Positions 7,244-16,580 are shown, numbered from the stretch's first letter. The stretch is 42,690 nt of DNA from an uncultured Pseudomonadota bacterium (GCA_946480245.1 CAMLIZ010000024.1:1-42690), one strand, 5' to 3'. A program made the numbers and translations. The notes: generated by a model not told the origin, from the letters alone.

Positions 7244-9217
7244 ATGACAGCCTCCGAACCGAGCGCGCCGATCGACCAGCTGCGACGCAGCGAGGCGCGT
7301 TGCCGTGCGCTCGTGGAGGCGACCGAGGCGATCGTGTGGAGCGTCGACCCGCAGGGCCGTTTCGTCGAGGAGCAGCCGTCCTGGAACGCCTACACCGGGC
7401 AGAGCGCTGCGCAGAGCCAGGGCGCCGGCTGGGTGGACGCGGTGCATCCGGAAGACCGGCACGGGCTGACGCAGGCGTGGCAGGCCGCGCTGGACACGCG
7501 CGACGTGTATCACGCCACCTGCCGCCTGTGGCACGCGCCTTCGGGCAGCTACCGGCGCTGCGCCGTGCGCGCCACGCCGCTGACGGACGACACAGGCCGC
7601 GTGGCCGGGTGGGTGGGCGCGGTGACCGACATCCATGACCGCCCGCTCACGCTGCCCGAGTTGTACCGCCTGAACGAGACGCTCACCGGCCAGCTGGAGG
7701 CGCAATCGCGCGAGCTGCGGCGCCTGTTCGACCTGTCGCTGGACGTTCTGATCTCGCTCGGCCGCGACGGCCGGCTGCTGGCGGTGAGCCCGTCGTTCGA
7801 GAGCGTGACGGGGCTGGCGGCGAACAGCGCGATCGGCGAGTCGTTCACCCGCTACGTGCACCCGGACGACATCGAGCGCACCTGGGCCGAGATTGGCCGG
7901 GTGCTGCCGGGCACCTACAACGCCATCGACTTCGAGACCCGCCTGCGCCATGCCAGCGGCGGCTGGCGCGTGGTGTCGTGGCGCGCGGTGGGCGCGCCGG
8001 CCGAGCAGCGCGTGTATGCGGTGGGGCGCGACGTCACCGAGCAGAAGGAGGCGGCGCAGCGCCTGGTGCGCGCCCAACGGCTGGAGGCGGTGGGGCAGCT
8101 CACCGGCGGCGTCGCGCACGACTTCAACAACATCCTGGCCGCGATCATGGGCTACCTCGACGTGGGCAAGCGCATTACCTCCGACGCGCGCCTGCTGACC
8201 CTGCTGCAGTCGGCCGCCGACGCCGGCCGGCGCGGCGCCAACCTCGTGCGCCAGCTGCTCAGCTTTGCGCGCCGCCAGGAGCTGGCACTGCAGCCGGTGG
8301 ACGTGAACGCGCTGGTGCACGGCATGCAGGGGCTGCTGGAGCACACGCTGCAGGACCGGGCGAGGCTGGAGTTCGACCTGGCGCCCGGGCTGTTCCCGGT
8401 GCAGACCGACCCCACGCAGCTCGAGCTGGTGCTGCTGAACCTGGTGATCAATGCGCGCGACGCGATGGGCGCGGAAGGGCTGCTGCGCGTGCGCACGCGG
8501 CCCTGGCGCATCGGCCCGGACACCGCGACCCGCGTCGACGACCTGCCGCAAGGCGAATACGGCTGCCTGAGCGTCACCGACAACGGCAGCGGCATGGACG
8601 AGGCCACGCTGGCGCGCTGTCTGGAACCCTTCTTCAGCACCAAGGGGCCGGGGCAGGGCACCGGCCTGGGCTTGCCGCAAGCCTTGGGCCTGGCGCAACA
8701 CTGTGGCGGCAATCTGCGCATCGCCAGCCAGCCGGGTCAGGGCACCAGCGTGGAGCTGCTGCTGCCGCGCACCGGCCCGGCACAGGCGGTGTCGCACGGC
8801 GGCACCGCGCAGGAGCCGCATCCACCGTCGCTGCCGCGGGCGGCCGTGCTCGTGGTCGACGACGACCCCGATGTGCTCACCGCCACCACGGCGCTGGTGG
8901 AGACGCTGGGCTACGAGGCGGTGCCGGCGCACGGCGGTGCGCAGGCCATGGCCATCGTGCTCGGCGGCCGGCCGCTGGAGGTGCTGCTCACCGACTATGC
9001 GATGCCCGGCATGAGCGGTGCCGAGCTGCTGCGCGACGCGCTGCGGCACCGGCCCAAGCTGCAGGTGCTGGTGATGACCGGCCAGGCCGAGCCGGTGGCC
9101 TTGCAGCACCAGCTGCCCGGCGTGATCGTGCTGCGCAAGCCCTGCCCGCTGGACAAGCTGGCCGAGGTGTTGGAGGGTTGCGTGGCCTCGCACCGCGACC
9201 GCACCGGCGAGCCCTGA
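7244..9217 (+). CDS. PAS-PAS hybrid sensor histidine kinase with C-terminal receiver domain
   Basis: This 657-residue protein contains two PAS domains (about residues 12-130 and 160-268), the second ending in the PAC-like RDVTEQKEAAQR, followed by a HisKA dimerisation domain with phospho-acceptor His292 in GVAHDFNNILAAI. The HATPase domain (about 385-510) carries NARDAMGA, DNGSGMDE and GTGLGLPQ. A receiver domain (about 533-650) has the acidic pocket VVDDDPD and phospho-acceptor Asp584 in LLTDYAMPGMSG. No membrane segment is seen, so it is probably a cytoplasmic sensor. An AGGAGG lies about 23 bases upstream, farther than usual, so the exact start is slightly uncertain. There is no DNA-binding response regulator next to it; the hemerythrin-like protein is divergent. 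Confidence 0.9.
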   Translation: MTASEPSAPIDQLRRSEARCRALVEATEAIVWSVDPQGRFVEEQPSWNAYTGQSAAQSQGAGWVDAVHPEDRHGLTQAWQAALDTRDVYHATCRLWHAPSGSYRRCAVRATPLTDDTGRVAGWVGAVTDIHDRPLTLPELYRLNETLTGQLEAQSRELRRLFDLSLDVLISLGRDGRLLAVSPSFESVTGLAANSAIGESFTRYVHPDDIERTWAEIGRVLPGTYNAIDFETRLRHASGGWRVVSWRAVGAPAEQRVYAVGRDVTEQKEAAQRLVRAQRLEAVGQLTGGVAHDFNNILAAIMGYLDVGKRITSDARLLTLLQSAADAGRRGANLVRQLLSFARRQELALQPVDVNALVHGMQGLLEHTLQDRARLEFDLAPGLFPVQTDPTQLELVLLNLVINARDAMGAEGLLRVRTRPWRIGPDTATRVDDLPQGEYGCLSVTDNGSGMDEATLARCLEPFFSTKGPGQGTGLGLPQALGLAQHCGGNLRIASQPGQGTSVELLLPRTGPAQAVSHGGTAQEPHPPSLPRAAVLVVDDDPDVLTATTALVETLGYEAVPAHGGAQAMAIVLGGRPLEVLLTDYAMPGMSGAELLRDALRHRPKLQVLVMTGQAEPVALQHQLPGVIVLRKPCPLDKLAEVLEGCVASHRDRTGEP

Positions 9218-9230
9218 ACGCGGGCGGGGC

Positions 9231-9467
9231 TCACGGGCGAAAGCGCACGTCCGGCTGCGTGCGCAGCCAGTTGTCCTGTGCCGGCGGGGCAGCGGGGGAT
9301 GGCGGGGCCGATGGCGGTGCGAGCAGCGTCAGGTCCACATCCACGGCCGGCGGTGCCGGAGCGCGCACCGCCACGATGGCCTCATGGCCACGCATGCGGT
9401 CGAGCATCGAGCGCAGCGCACCGGTGCAGCGGCGCAGGGGCAGGCCAGGCACTCGGATCGGATCCAT
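9231..9467 (-). CDS. Small hypothetical protein, low confidence
   Basis: This 78-residue reading frame occupies most of the 358-base gap between the histidine kinase and the PHA synthase. It starts MDPIRVPGLPLRRC and has a proline/alanine-rich middle (LLAPPSAPPSPAAPPAQ). I recognise no domain. Upstream in-frame starts exist at 9512 (ATG) and 9539 (TTG). High GC makes chance frames common, so this may not be a gene. The remaining bases of the gap show nothing else I can support. Confidence 0.25.
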   Translation of the reverse strand: MDPIRVPGLPLRRCTGALRSMLDRMRGHEAIVAVRAPAPPAVDVDLTLLAPPSAPPSPAAPPAQDNWLRTQPDVRFRP

Positions 9468-9575
9468 GGCGTGAAGGGCGCGGGGGCGACAAGCGAGCAC
9501 GGCAACGCTCATGCCCGCGGTGCTTTTGACGGTGCTCAAGCCGCCGCGGGTGCACAGGCAGCACGATCACGGGCG

Positions 9576-11324
9576 ATGACTTCCGCTGCTTCGCCCGCCT
9601 TCTATCCGCTCGACCTGCCGCTGAAGACCGCCGTGGCGCGCCTCACGCACGGCATATCGCCGGCTGCGCTGTCCCTGAGCTTCCAGGACTGGGCGCTGCA
9701 CCTGATGGCATCGCCCGGCAAGCGCCTGGCGCTGGCGGCCGGCGCACAGCGCGAGCTGCTGCAATGGCTGCTCGACCTGCAGGCCCTGGTGGGTGACGGC
9801 GAGGCGGCATTGCACGAGGCGCTGGCGCGGGACAAGCGCTTTGCGCCCTCGCAGTGGCGCCAGCCGCCCTTTGCGGCGCTGGCCAGCGCCTTCCTGCATT
9901 GGCAGGCGTGGTGGGCCGAGGCCACCAGCGGCGTGCCGGGCGTGGCCCCCCATCACGAGCAGGTGACCGCGTTCGTGACGCGCCAGTGGCTGGACATGCT
10001 GTCGCCGTCGAACGGCGTCGCCTCCAATCCGGAGGTGCTGGAGCTGGCGCTGCGCACGGCCGGCGCCAACCTGTGGCGTGGCGCCGCCAACTGGTGGCGC
10101 GAGGCGATGCTGGTGGCCGTCGACCGGCCGCCGCCCGGCGCGCAGGCCTTCCGGCCCGGCGAAGCGGTGGCCCTCACCCCCGGCAAGGTGGTTTGGCGCA
10201 ATCACCTGATCGAGCTGATCCAGTACGCCCCGGCCACGGCCGAGGTGCTGCACGAGCCGGTGCTGATGATCCCGTCGTGGATCATGAAGTACTACATCCT
10301 CGACCTGTCGCCGCACAACTCGATGGTGCGCTACCTGGTGGAGCAGGGGCACACGGTGTTCATGGTGTCGTGGCGCAACCCGGGACCCGAGGACCGCGAA
10401 CTCGGCATGAGCGATTACCTGGAGTTGGGCGTGCTGGACGCGCTGGCCGCGGTGCAGCGCGCGCAGCCGGGGCGGCGCGTGCACCTCGCCGGCTATTGCC
10501 TGGGCGGCACGCTGGCCGCCATTGCGGCGGCGGCGCTGTCCGGCGAGGGCAAGGCCGAACAGCTGAAGAGCGTGACGCTGCTGGCGGCGCAGACCGACTT
10601 CGAGGAGCCCGGCGAGCTGGGCCTGTTCATCGACGACAGCCAGGTCTCGTTTCTCGAAGACATCATGGCCGAGCAGGGCGTGCTCGATGGCCGCCAGATG
10701 GCGGGCGCGTTTGCGCTCATCAACTCGAAGGACCTGGTCTGGTCGCGCCTCGTGCACGAATACCTGATGGGCCGCACCACGCCGCTGGACGACCTGCATG
10801 CCTGGAACGCCGACGCCACGCGCATGCCGGCACGCATGCATGGCGAGTACTTGCGCTGGTTGTACCTGCACAACGACCTGGCCGAGGGCCGCTACCTGGT
10901 GCATGGGCGGCCGGTGTCGCTGGCCGACCTGCGCGTGCCGATGTTCGTGCTGGCCACCGAACGCGATCATGTGTCGCCGTGGAAATCGGTCTACAAGATT
11001 CACCGCCTGGCCCGCGCCGACGTCACCTTCGTGCTCACCACGGGCGGCCACAACGTGGGCGTCGTGAACCCGCCGCGCCCCGCGGACCCGGGCCTGCACA
11101 TCAGCCACCGCATCGGCCTGCAGCGCGCCAGCCAGCGCTCGGTGGACGCCGACGCATGGGCCGCGCAGGCCGAGCGGCGCGACGGCTCGTGGTGGCCCAC
11201 ATGGCATACGTGGCTCGCGGCGCAGTCGGGGCGCGCCGAAGCGCCGGTGCCGCCCGGCGGCACCGGCAAGGGGCGGCTGCCGCCGCTGGGCGACGCGCCC
11301 GGCGACTACGTGCACGCCAGCTAG
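9576..11324 (+). CDS. phaC: Poly(3-hydroxyalkanoate) synthase, class I-like
   Basis: This 582-residue enzyme polymerises hydroxyacyl-CoA into polyhydroxyalkanoate storage granules. The N-terminal PhaC domain (about residues 30-230) contains QDWALHLMASPGKRLALA and is followed by an alpha/beta-hydrolase core. The lipase-like box is GYCLGG with nucleophile Cys308. The other catalytic residues are Asp464 (TERDHVSPWKS) and His492 (TTGGHNVGVVNPP). Length matches class I synthases, which work without PhaE or PhaR. No phaA, phaB or phasin gene is nearby. The ATG at 9576 opens the family N-terminus; the frame is open further upstream but without family-like sequence. Its stop shares the bases CTAG with the stop of the convergent histidine kinase. 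Confidence 0.9.
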   Translation: MTSAASPAFYPLDLPLKTAVARLTHGISPAALSLSFQDWALHLMASPGKRLALAAGAQRELLQWLLDLQALVGDGEAALHEALARDKRFAPSQWRQPPFAALASAFLHWQAWWAEATSGVPGVAPHHEQVTAFVTRQWLDMLSPSNGVASNPEVLELALRTAGANLWRGAANWWREAMLVAVDRPPPGAQAFRPGEAVALTPGKVVWRNHLIELIQYAPATAEVLHEPVLMIPSWIMKYYILDLSPHNSMVRYLVEQGHTVFMVSWRNPGPEDRELGMSDYLELGVLDALAAVQRAQPGRRVHLAGYCLGGTLAAIAAAALSGEGKAEQLKSVTLLAAQTDFEEPGELGLFIDDSQVSFLEDIMAEQGVLDGRQMAGAFALINSKDLVWSRLVHEYLMGRTTPLDDLHAWNADATRMPARMHGEYLRWLYLHNDLAEGRYLVHGRPVSLADLRVPMFVLATERDHVSPWKSVYKIHRLARADVTFVLTTGGHNVGVVNPPRPADPGLHISHRIGLQRASQRSVDADAWAAQAERRDGSWWPTWHTWLAAQSGRAEAPVPPGGTGKGRLPPLGDAPGDYVHAS

Positions 11325-12730
11325 AACGGCGGCTGGCGCCGCCCCGGCAGGCGCACCACGGCCATGGCGCCGCCGAGCAGCGTGGACGTGTGCAGGCTCA
11401 CGCTGCCGCCGTGCAGCTGCGCGATGCGTTCGACGATGGCCAGCCCGAGACCTTGACCCGGCCCGCGGCGAGCGGCGCGGTAGAAGCGCGCGAACGCCAG
11501 GCCGCGCTGTGCGGGCGGTATGCCGGGGCCGTCGTCGTGTACCTCCAGCATGCAGGCCGCGCCGTCGGCGTCGCCGTGCAGGCGCAGCTGCACCTGGCCG
11601 CCTTCCGGCGCATGGCGCACGGCGTTGTCCAGCAGATTGCGCACGAGCGAACCCAATGCTTCGCGGTTGCCGCGCAGCGTTGGCAGCGGTGTGCCAAGCG
11701 TCAGCCCGAGGCGCACGCGGCGCGCCTGCGCCAGTGGCGCCAGCATGCCCACCGACGCTTCGCATATCGCCGCCAGGTCCAGGCGCTGGTCGAGGTCGAG
11801 TTGCGATGGATCGCGGTCGTAGCGGGCCAGTGCGAGCAGCTGGTCCACCAGGGCCGCGGTGCTGTCGATCACCTGGCTCATCGTGCTCAGCGCCTGCTCG
11901 CGTTCGGCGGCGCTGGCGCCGCGCTCGGCGTTGCGCAACAGGATCTTCAGGCTGGCCAGCGGTGTCTTCAGCTCGTGCGCGGCATCGGCCGTGAAGCGCT
12001 GCTCATGCAGCAGCAATCGCTGCACGCGTTCGCTCAAGCCATTGAACGCGTCGATCAGCGGCCACAGCTCTGCCGGCGCCGCCTCGCGCGCACCGGAGCC
12101 GACCGAGTGCGACGGAGCCTGCGCCAGTTCGGCGGCGGCGGCCTCCAGCAACGCAAAGCCCTTGTGCAGGCGGCGCTCCACGACCAGCAGGAACAGCAGC
12201 ATGGCCAGGCCGCACACACCCGTGCAGAGCAAGGTGGTGCGCAGCACGTAGGCCTGGCGCGCGTCGGGCAGCTCTGCCATCTGCACCTGGAAGCTGTGGT
12301 CGCGGTTCCAGGCGCTGTAGGCACGCAAGCGGGTGCCGTCGCGCAGCACGTTCTGCAAGCCCGGGCCGCCTTGCACGATGGGCCTCTCAGGCGCTGCGGC
12401 GCTGCGAAAGACGAGCGTGCCGTCGGGCTGCCACACCTGGTAGAGCAGCATGGCGCCGCGCGGGCCTTCCAGGTTCTCGTGCACGCTGGCTTCGCCCGCA
12501 TCGCGCAGCTCCGCCAGCTCATGCTCCGAGAACGACAGCGTGTTCTGCGCCAGCTCGCGCAGCGAGTCGTCGAACAGGCGGTCGGCCTCGTGCCGCACCA
12601 GCAGCACGATGCCCAGCGTGAGCGCCAGCCACAGCAGCGCGGCCGGCACTGCGATGTCGCGCATGGTGCGCAGCTTCAGGCTGCGCGGCCGCAGCAGGCT
12701 GCGCCAACCGCGCTCAGCGCTCGATGGCAT
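11321..12730 (-). CDS. Sensor histidine kinase, QseC/TctE-like (pair 1)
   Basis: This 469-residue kinase has two membrane helices (about residues 26-46 and 164-184) bracketing a periplasmic sensor domain of about 115 residues. The HisKA domain carries His252 in FTADAAHELKTPLASL. The HATPase domain has NLLDNAVRHAPEGG, DDGPGIPP and GQGLGLAIVERI. The architecture is that of QseC/PmrB-type kinases. It follows and overlaps the response regulator at 12714-13388 by 17 bases if the ATG at 12730 is used; a GTG 12 bases earlier is the alternative. It is the last gene of the SHP-DHC-cytochrome b operon, so redox or small-molecule sensing linked to those cytochromes is likely but inferred. Confidence 0.88.
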   Translation of the reverse strand: MPSSAERGWRSLLRPRSLKLRTMRDIAVPAALLWLALTLGIVLLVRHEADRLFDDSLRELAQNTLSFSEHELAELRDAGEASVHENLEGPRGAMLLYQVWQPDGTLVFRSAAAPERPIVQGGPGLQNVLRDGTRLRAYSAWNRDHSFQVQMAELPDARQAYVLRTTLLCTGVCGLAMLLFLLVVERRLHKGFALLEAAAAELAQAPSHSVGSGAREAAPAELWPLIDAFNGLSERVQRLLLHEQRFTADAAHELKTPLASLKILLRNAERGASAAEREQALSTMSQVIDSTAALVDQLLALARYDRDPSQLDLDQRLDLAAICEASVGMLAPLAQARRVRLGLTLGTPLPTLRGNREALGSLVRNLLDNAVRHAPEGGQVQLRLHGDADGAACMLEVHDDGPGIPPAQRGLAFARFYRAARRGPGQGLGLAIVERIAQLHGGSVSLHTSTLLGGAMAVVRLPGRRQPPF

Positions 12731-13388
12731 AGCCGCTGCCACGGTAGGTGCGGATCAGGTCGCGGCCGAGCTTGCGGCGCAGGTTGTAGATGAACACGTC
12801 CACCGCGTTGGTTTCCACCTCGTCGCCGAAGCCATACAGGTGCGCCTCGATCGCCTGGCGCGACACCGGCTCCGCGCCGCGCTCCATCAATAGCTTGAGC
12901 ACCGCGAACTCGCGCCCGGTGAGCCACACCGGTTCGCCGGCCACGCGCACGCGGTGAGTGCGCGTGTCGAGCTCGACGTCGCGCACGCGCAGCACGTGTG
13001 GCGCGGGCGCGCTGCGTCGCATCACGGCGCGCAGGCGCGCCACCAACTCGTCGAGCTCGAACGGCTTGGCCAGGTAGTCGTCCGCGCCGAAATCCAGGCC
13101 GCGGATGCGGTCTCCGGGCGCGCCGTAGGCCGACACCATGATCACCGGCAGGTCGCCGTCCTGCTGGCGCAGCCGGTGCAGCAGGTCGAGACCGCTCAAG
13201 CCCGGCAGGCCGATGTCCAGCACGAGCGCGGCATGCCGCCCCTGCTGCAGCGCCTTGTAGGCCTCGATGCCGTCGGCCAGCGTCTGCACCGCGAAGCCCT
13301 CGCGCTCGAGCGCGTGCGCCAGCGCCAGCGCCAGCACCGGGTCGTCCTCGACCAGCAGCACGCGATGGCCGGCCTCGGTGCGGCTCAT
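12714..13388 (-). CDS. OmpR-family response regulator, QseB-like (pair 1)
   Basis: This 224-residue regulator has a receiver domain (residues 8-125) with the acidic pair in VEDDP, phospho-acceptor Asp58 in LVLDIGLPGLSG and the conserved Lys in YLAKPFELDEL. A winged-helix DNA-binding domain follows (about 130-224), ending with VDVFIYNLRRKLG and TYRGSGYAIE. Its start overlaps the stop of the upstream kinase (ATGA), and its end overlaps the start of its own kinase, indicating translational coupling within one operon. It would act in the cytoplasm as a transcription factor; the target promoters are unknown. Confidence 0.92.
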   Translation of the reverse strand: MSRTEAGHRVLLVEDDPVLALALAHALEREGFAVQTLADGIEAYKALQQGRHAALVLDIGLPGLSGLDLLHRLRQQDGDLPVIMVSAYGAPGDRIRGLDFGADDYLAKPFELDELVARLRAVMRRSAPAPHVLRVRDVELDTRTHRVRVAGEPVWLTGREFAVLKLLMERGAEPVSRQAIEAHLYGFGDEVETNAVDVFIYNLRRKLGRDLIRTYRGSGYAIER

Positions 13389-14719
13389 GCCGGCTTCACC
13401 GTCACCTGCAGACCGCCCAGCGCCGAGCGGCCGGTGTCCACCTGCAGCAGCAGCACCTGCGCGATGCGCTGCACGATCGACCAGCCGAGGCCGCTGCCCG
13501 CGGCGTCGTTGCCCAGCACGCGGAAGAAGCGCTCGCCCAGGCGGGCTCGCTGCGCGTCGTCCATGCCCGGGCCGCTGTCCTCCACGCGAAGCAGCCACGT
13601 GCCGTTGCCGGCCTGCAGGCTGACCTGCACCTGCCCACCGACGGGCGTGTAGCGCACCGCGTTGTCGACGAGGTTGCGCAGCAGCGCGCTGAACAGCGCC
13701 TCATCCACCGCGGCCGCGCAGGCCGGGGCGCCGTCGAACTGCAAGCGCTGCTGCTTCTGCAAAGCCTGCGGCGCCACGTGCGCCACCACGTTGCGGCACA
13801 GCGCCACCAGGTCGACCTGCCGCGCGGCAGGAGCGCCTTCGGCCTCCAGGCGCGACAGCATCAGCAACTGCTCCATCAGGCGCGCAGCACGGTCGCAGCC
13901 CTCCATGGTGGCCTGCAAGGCGTGGCGGCGCTCCGCGTCATCGGCGCTGGCCAGCGCCACCTGGGCCTGTGCGCGGATGGCGGCGATCGGTGTGCGCAGC
14001 TCGTGCGCGGCGTCGGCGGTGAAGCGGCGCTCGCCCTCGAGCAGTTGCCCGATGCGTGCGAACAGGCCGTTCAACGCGCCAACCATGCCCTGCAGCTCGG
14101 TGGCGGTGGCCGGAAGATCGAGTGGCCCGAGCGCGCGCGGCTCGCGGTGCGCCAGGCTGTGCTGCAGGTCCTTCAGCGGCTGCATCGCCTGCCGCGTGGC
14201 GCCCACGCCGAGCAGCGCGAACAGCGGCAGCGCCAGGAGCAGCGGTACCAGCATGCTCTCCATCACGGCGGCAAGGATCTCGCCGCGCGCCTCGACCCGC
14301 TCGCCCACGTATACCTGCACGTCACCCTCGTGTCCCGCGGCGGCGAACACGCGCCAGCGCCGGCCGCCGATATCCACGGTGGCGAAGCCCTCGCGCACCG
14401 GCGACAAGGGCTGCATGCCGGCGTTGCCGGAGTGCAGCGCGAGCTGGTCGCCGTGCCACACCTGGAACGCCACGCGTGGCGCATAGCGGTGCAGCAGCGG
14501 TACGTCGGCGCTGCGCTCCTCGTCGTCGCCATCGGTGTCCGCCTGCTGCGCCACCAGCAGGGCCGCGGCCTGCGCGAGATGGCTGTCGAGCAGCTCGTCG
14601 AGCTCGTGGCGCGCGCGCTGCCAGGTGAGCAGCGCGGCGAGCAGCCACACCAGGCAGGCACCCCCCAGCACCAGCACGAGCAGGCGCCCCTGCAGCGAGC
14701 GCGGCAGCAGCGTGCTCAT
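13385..14719 (-). CDS. Sensor histidine kinase, QseC-like (pair 2)
   Basis: This 444-residue kinase has a membrane helix at about 12-32, a periplasmic domain of about 120 residues, a second helix at about 153-173, and HAMP-like sequence after it. The phospho-acceptor is His239 in FTADAAHELRTPIAAI. ATP-binding motifs are NLVDNAVRYTPVGG, DSGPGMDD and GSGLGWSIV. The start overlaps the stop of its partner regulator by ATGA. It shares architecture with the pair 1 kinase, but the periplasmic sequences differ clearly, so the two probably sense different signals. Confidence 0.9.
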   Translation of the reverse strand: MSTLLPRSLQGRLLVLVLGGACLVWLLAALLTWQRARHELDELLDSHLAQAAALLVAQQADTDGDDEERSADVPLLHRYAPRVAFQVWHGDQLALHSGNAGMQPLSPVREGFATVDIGGRRWRVFAAAGHEGDVQVYVGERVEARGEILAAVMESMLVPLLLALPLFALLGVGATRQAMQPLKDLQHSLAHREPRALGPLDLPATATELQGMVGALNGLFARIGQLLEGERRFTADAAHELRTPIAAIRAQAQVALASADDAERRHALQATMEGCDRAARLMEQLLMLSRLEAEGAPAARQVDLVALCRNVVAHVAPQALQKQQRLQFDGAPACAAAVDEALFSALLRNLVDNAVRYTPVGGQVQVSLQAGNGTWLLRVEDSGPGMDDAQRARLGERFFRVLGNDAAGSGLGWSIVQRIAQVLLLQVDTGRSALGGLQVTVKPA

Positions 14720-15399
14720 GGCGCGCCGGCGGTGCCGGCAGCGCCGGCGACGAGCGCATAGCCCACGCCACGCACGGTCTGGATCAGGCCGGGGCGCAGC
14801 TTGCGCCGCAGGTGGTGCACGTGCACCTCGATGGCGTTGCTCTCCACCTCGCGGCCCCAGCTGTACAGCTGCTGCTCGATCTGCTCGCGCGACAGCACGC
14901 GGCCCGCCGCCAGCATCAGCAGGTGCAGCAGGTCGAACTCGCGCGGCGCGAGCGTCACCGCCTGGCCGTCGAGCGTGACGCTGCGCGTGGCGGGCTCCAG
15001 CGCCAGCGGGCCTTGCTGCAAGCGCTCCTGCGGCTGGCCGTGGGCACGCCGCACCAGGGCGCGCAGGCGTGCGGCCAGCTCGCCGATGTCGGCCGGCTTG
15101 ATCACGTAGTCGTCGGCGCCCACGTCGAGCCCGCGGATGCGGTCGCTGACCGCGTCGCGCGCGGTCAGCACGAGCACCGGTGTGGCGATGCGCTGCGCGC
15201 GCGCGGCGGCCAGCACGTCCAGGCCGTCGAGCAGCGGCAGCCCGAGGTCGCGGACCGCCGCGGCGTAGACGCCACTGCGCAGCTCGCGCTGCGCGGCGTT
15301 GCCGTCGCGCACCCAATCCACCTGGAAGCCGTGCTGGCGCAGCCCGGCGAGCAGCGCGTCGCCGAGCAGGGCATCGTCTTCAGCCAGCAGGATGCGCAT
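14716..15399 (-). CDS. OmpR-family response regulator, QseB-like (pair 2)
   Basis: This 227-residue regulator has a receiver domain with LLAEDDALLG, phospho-acceptor Asp51 in RDLGLPLLDG and Lys in YVIKPADIGEL, followed by a winged-helix domain ending in VHHLRRKLRPG and TVRGVGYALV. The residue before Asp51 is arginine, where most relatives have a hydrophobic residue. It begins 5 bases after the cytochrome b gene, which places it in the same transcript, and overlaps its kinase by ATGA. It likely controls this operon or other redox genes. Confidence 0.92.
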   Translation of the reverse strand: MRILLAEDDALLGDALLAGLRQHGFQVDWVRDGNAAQRELRSGVYAAAVRDLGLPLLDGLDVLAAARAQRIATPVLVLTARDAVSDRIRGLDVGADDYVIKPADIGELAARLRALVRRAHGQPQERLQQGPLALEPATRSVTLDGQAVTLAPREFDLLHLLMLAAGRVLSREQIEQQLYSWGREVESNAIEVHVHHLRRKLRPGLIQTVRGVGYALVAGAAGTAGAP

Positions 15400-15404
15400 C
15401 GAGG

Positions 15405-16091
15405 TCAATCGTCGTCGTGATCGTGGTCGGCTTCGTGACGGTGGCTCGCGGCCACGGTTCCCGCGGCCGGGGCCTGCTGCCATTGCAGCACCCAGAAGCC
15501 CACCACCGCAGCCAGCACCAGCAGCGCCAGCGGGCGCCACGGGCGGCCATTGTCCTCGCCGGCAGGGCCGTTCTTGCGGCCGGTGATCATGGCGCGCACC
15601 AGGTTCTCGCGGTGCAGCCAGCTGCTCACCACCACGGCGGCGATGTGCACGAGCACCACCGCCAGCATCAGGTTGGCCGCGCCTTCGTGCAACTCCTCGG
15701 CCCATTCGCCGAGGTCGTTGTACGCGGCCCAACCCAGCGCGCTTGTCACGCCGGCCAGCCCCAGCAGGGCCAGCACGGCCCAGCCGCCGGCGGGGTTGTG
15801 GCCCACGTGGTGTTGCGGACGCTGCTGCAGCAGCGAGCGCAGGTAGTCGAGCACGGCACCGGGCCCGCGCACGAAATCCGCGAAGCGGGCGTGGCGGCTG
15901 CCGAGCACGCCCCACAGCACGCGGAACACCAGCAGCCCGGCCATGGTGTAGCCGAGCGTCACGTGCACCAGGCGCCAGCGTTCGCTCTCGGCGGTGAGCC
16001 AGGCGCCGGCGAAGCTGAGCGCGAACAACCAGTGGAACACGCGCACCGGCGCGTCCCATACGCGTATCGAAGGGGTGGGGGTGGAGTCCAT
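15405..16091 (-). CDS. Membrane cytochrome b (b561/hydrogenase-type), partner of SHP and DHC
   Basis: This 228-residue protein has about five membrane helices and matches the bacterial cytochrome b561/Ni-Fe hydrogenase b-subunit family. Candidate heme-ligand histidines are in VRVFHWLFAL, RLVHVTLGY, EELHEGAANL and AVVLVHIAAV. It would take electrons from quinol and pass them to the periplasmic DHC and SHP proteins encoded just upstream. The C-terminus ends in a His/Asp-rich tail (SHRHEADHDHDDD), which could bind metal but has no assigned role. It starts 12 bases after the DHC stop and is followed 5 bases later by the pair 2 regulator. Confidence 0.88.
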   Translation of the reverse strand: MDSTPTPSIRVWDAPVRVFHWLFALSFAGAWLTAESERWRLVHVTLGYTMAGLLVFRVLWGVLGSRHARFADFVRGPGAVLDYLRSLLQQRPQHHVGHNPAGGWAVLALLGLAGVTSALGWAAYNDLGEWAEELHEGAANLMLAVVLVHIAAVVVSSWLHRENLVRAMITGRKNGPAGEDNGRPWRPLALLVLAAVVGFWVLQWQQAPAAGTVAASHRHEADHDHDDD

Positions 16092-16103
16092 CTTGCGTCT
16101 CGG

Positions 16104-16580
16104 CTAGCGCGGGATGCGCACGTTGTCTTCGTCGAAGTCGCCCTGGGCAGCACCGGTGTGGCAGGCGCTGCAGTTGGCCGCGCCGCCGACGGCTGGCCGC
16201 TTCCAGGTGGCGGACGAGACTTCCCGGTGCTCGCGCTGGAACCACGCGCCCAGGGTGATGCGGTCCTGGGGCGGCGCGGCGCCGCGGCCGGCGTTGGCCG
16301 CCAGCCACGCCGACACCGCATTGCGGGTGGGCAGGTCGAGCGAAGCGTCGGTGCCGAAGTGGTGGGGCAGGTCGTTCATCAGCCGCTGCCAGGCGTCGGC
16401 GGGCAGCAGGCGCGGCGGATAGGCCACATGGCAGGCGCCGCATTCGGCCTGGTAGGCCGGCAGCGGCGGCACGGCGCTGCGGCGCTCGTGTCCGTGCTCG
16501 CGTTCGGAGGCCCACGCCGGCGCGGCGGCCAGCAGCGCAGCGGCGAGCGCGGCCTGCGGCAGAAAGCTCAGTCGGCTCAT
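16104..16580 (-). CDS. dhc: Diheme cytochrome c (DHC)
   Basis: This 158-residue protein has a signal peptide (residues 1-25, ending AWA) and two heme-binding motifs, CGACH (47-51) and CSACH (137-141). The segment ECGACHVAYPPRLLPADAWQ and the C-terminal ANCSACHTGAAQGDFDE are typical of the DHC family, the electron donor to SHP. Its start overlaps the SHP stop by ATGA. The cytochrome b gene follows, giving the conserved SHP-DHC-cytochrome b order. It should reside in the periplasm. Confidence 0.92.
   Translation of the reverse strand: MSRLSFLPQAALAAALLAAAPAWASEREHGHERRSAVPPLPAYQAECGACHVAYPPRLLPADAWQRLMNDLPHHFGTDASLDLPTRNAVSAWLAANAGRGAAPPQDRITLGAWFQREHREVSSATWKRPAVGGAANCSACHTGAAQGDFDEDNVRIPR

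Noticed and set aside
7181..9193. Minus-strand frame extending the hemerythrin-like protein to 847 residues
   Set aside because: The extension is antisense to the histidine kinase and has shadow-like composition; only the last 176 residues look like a protein.
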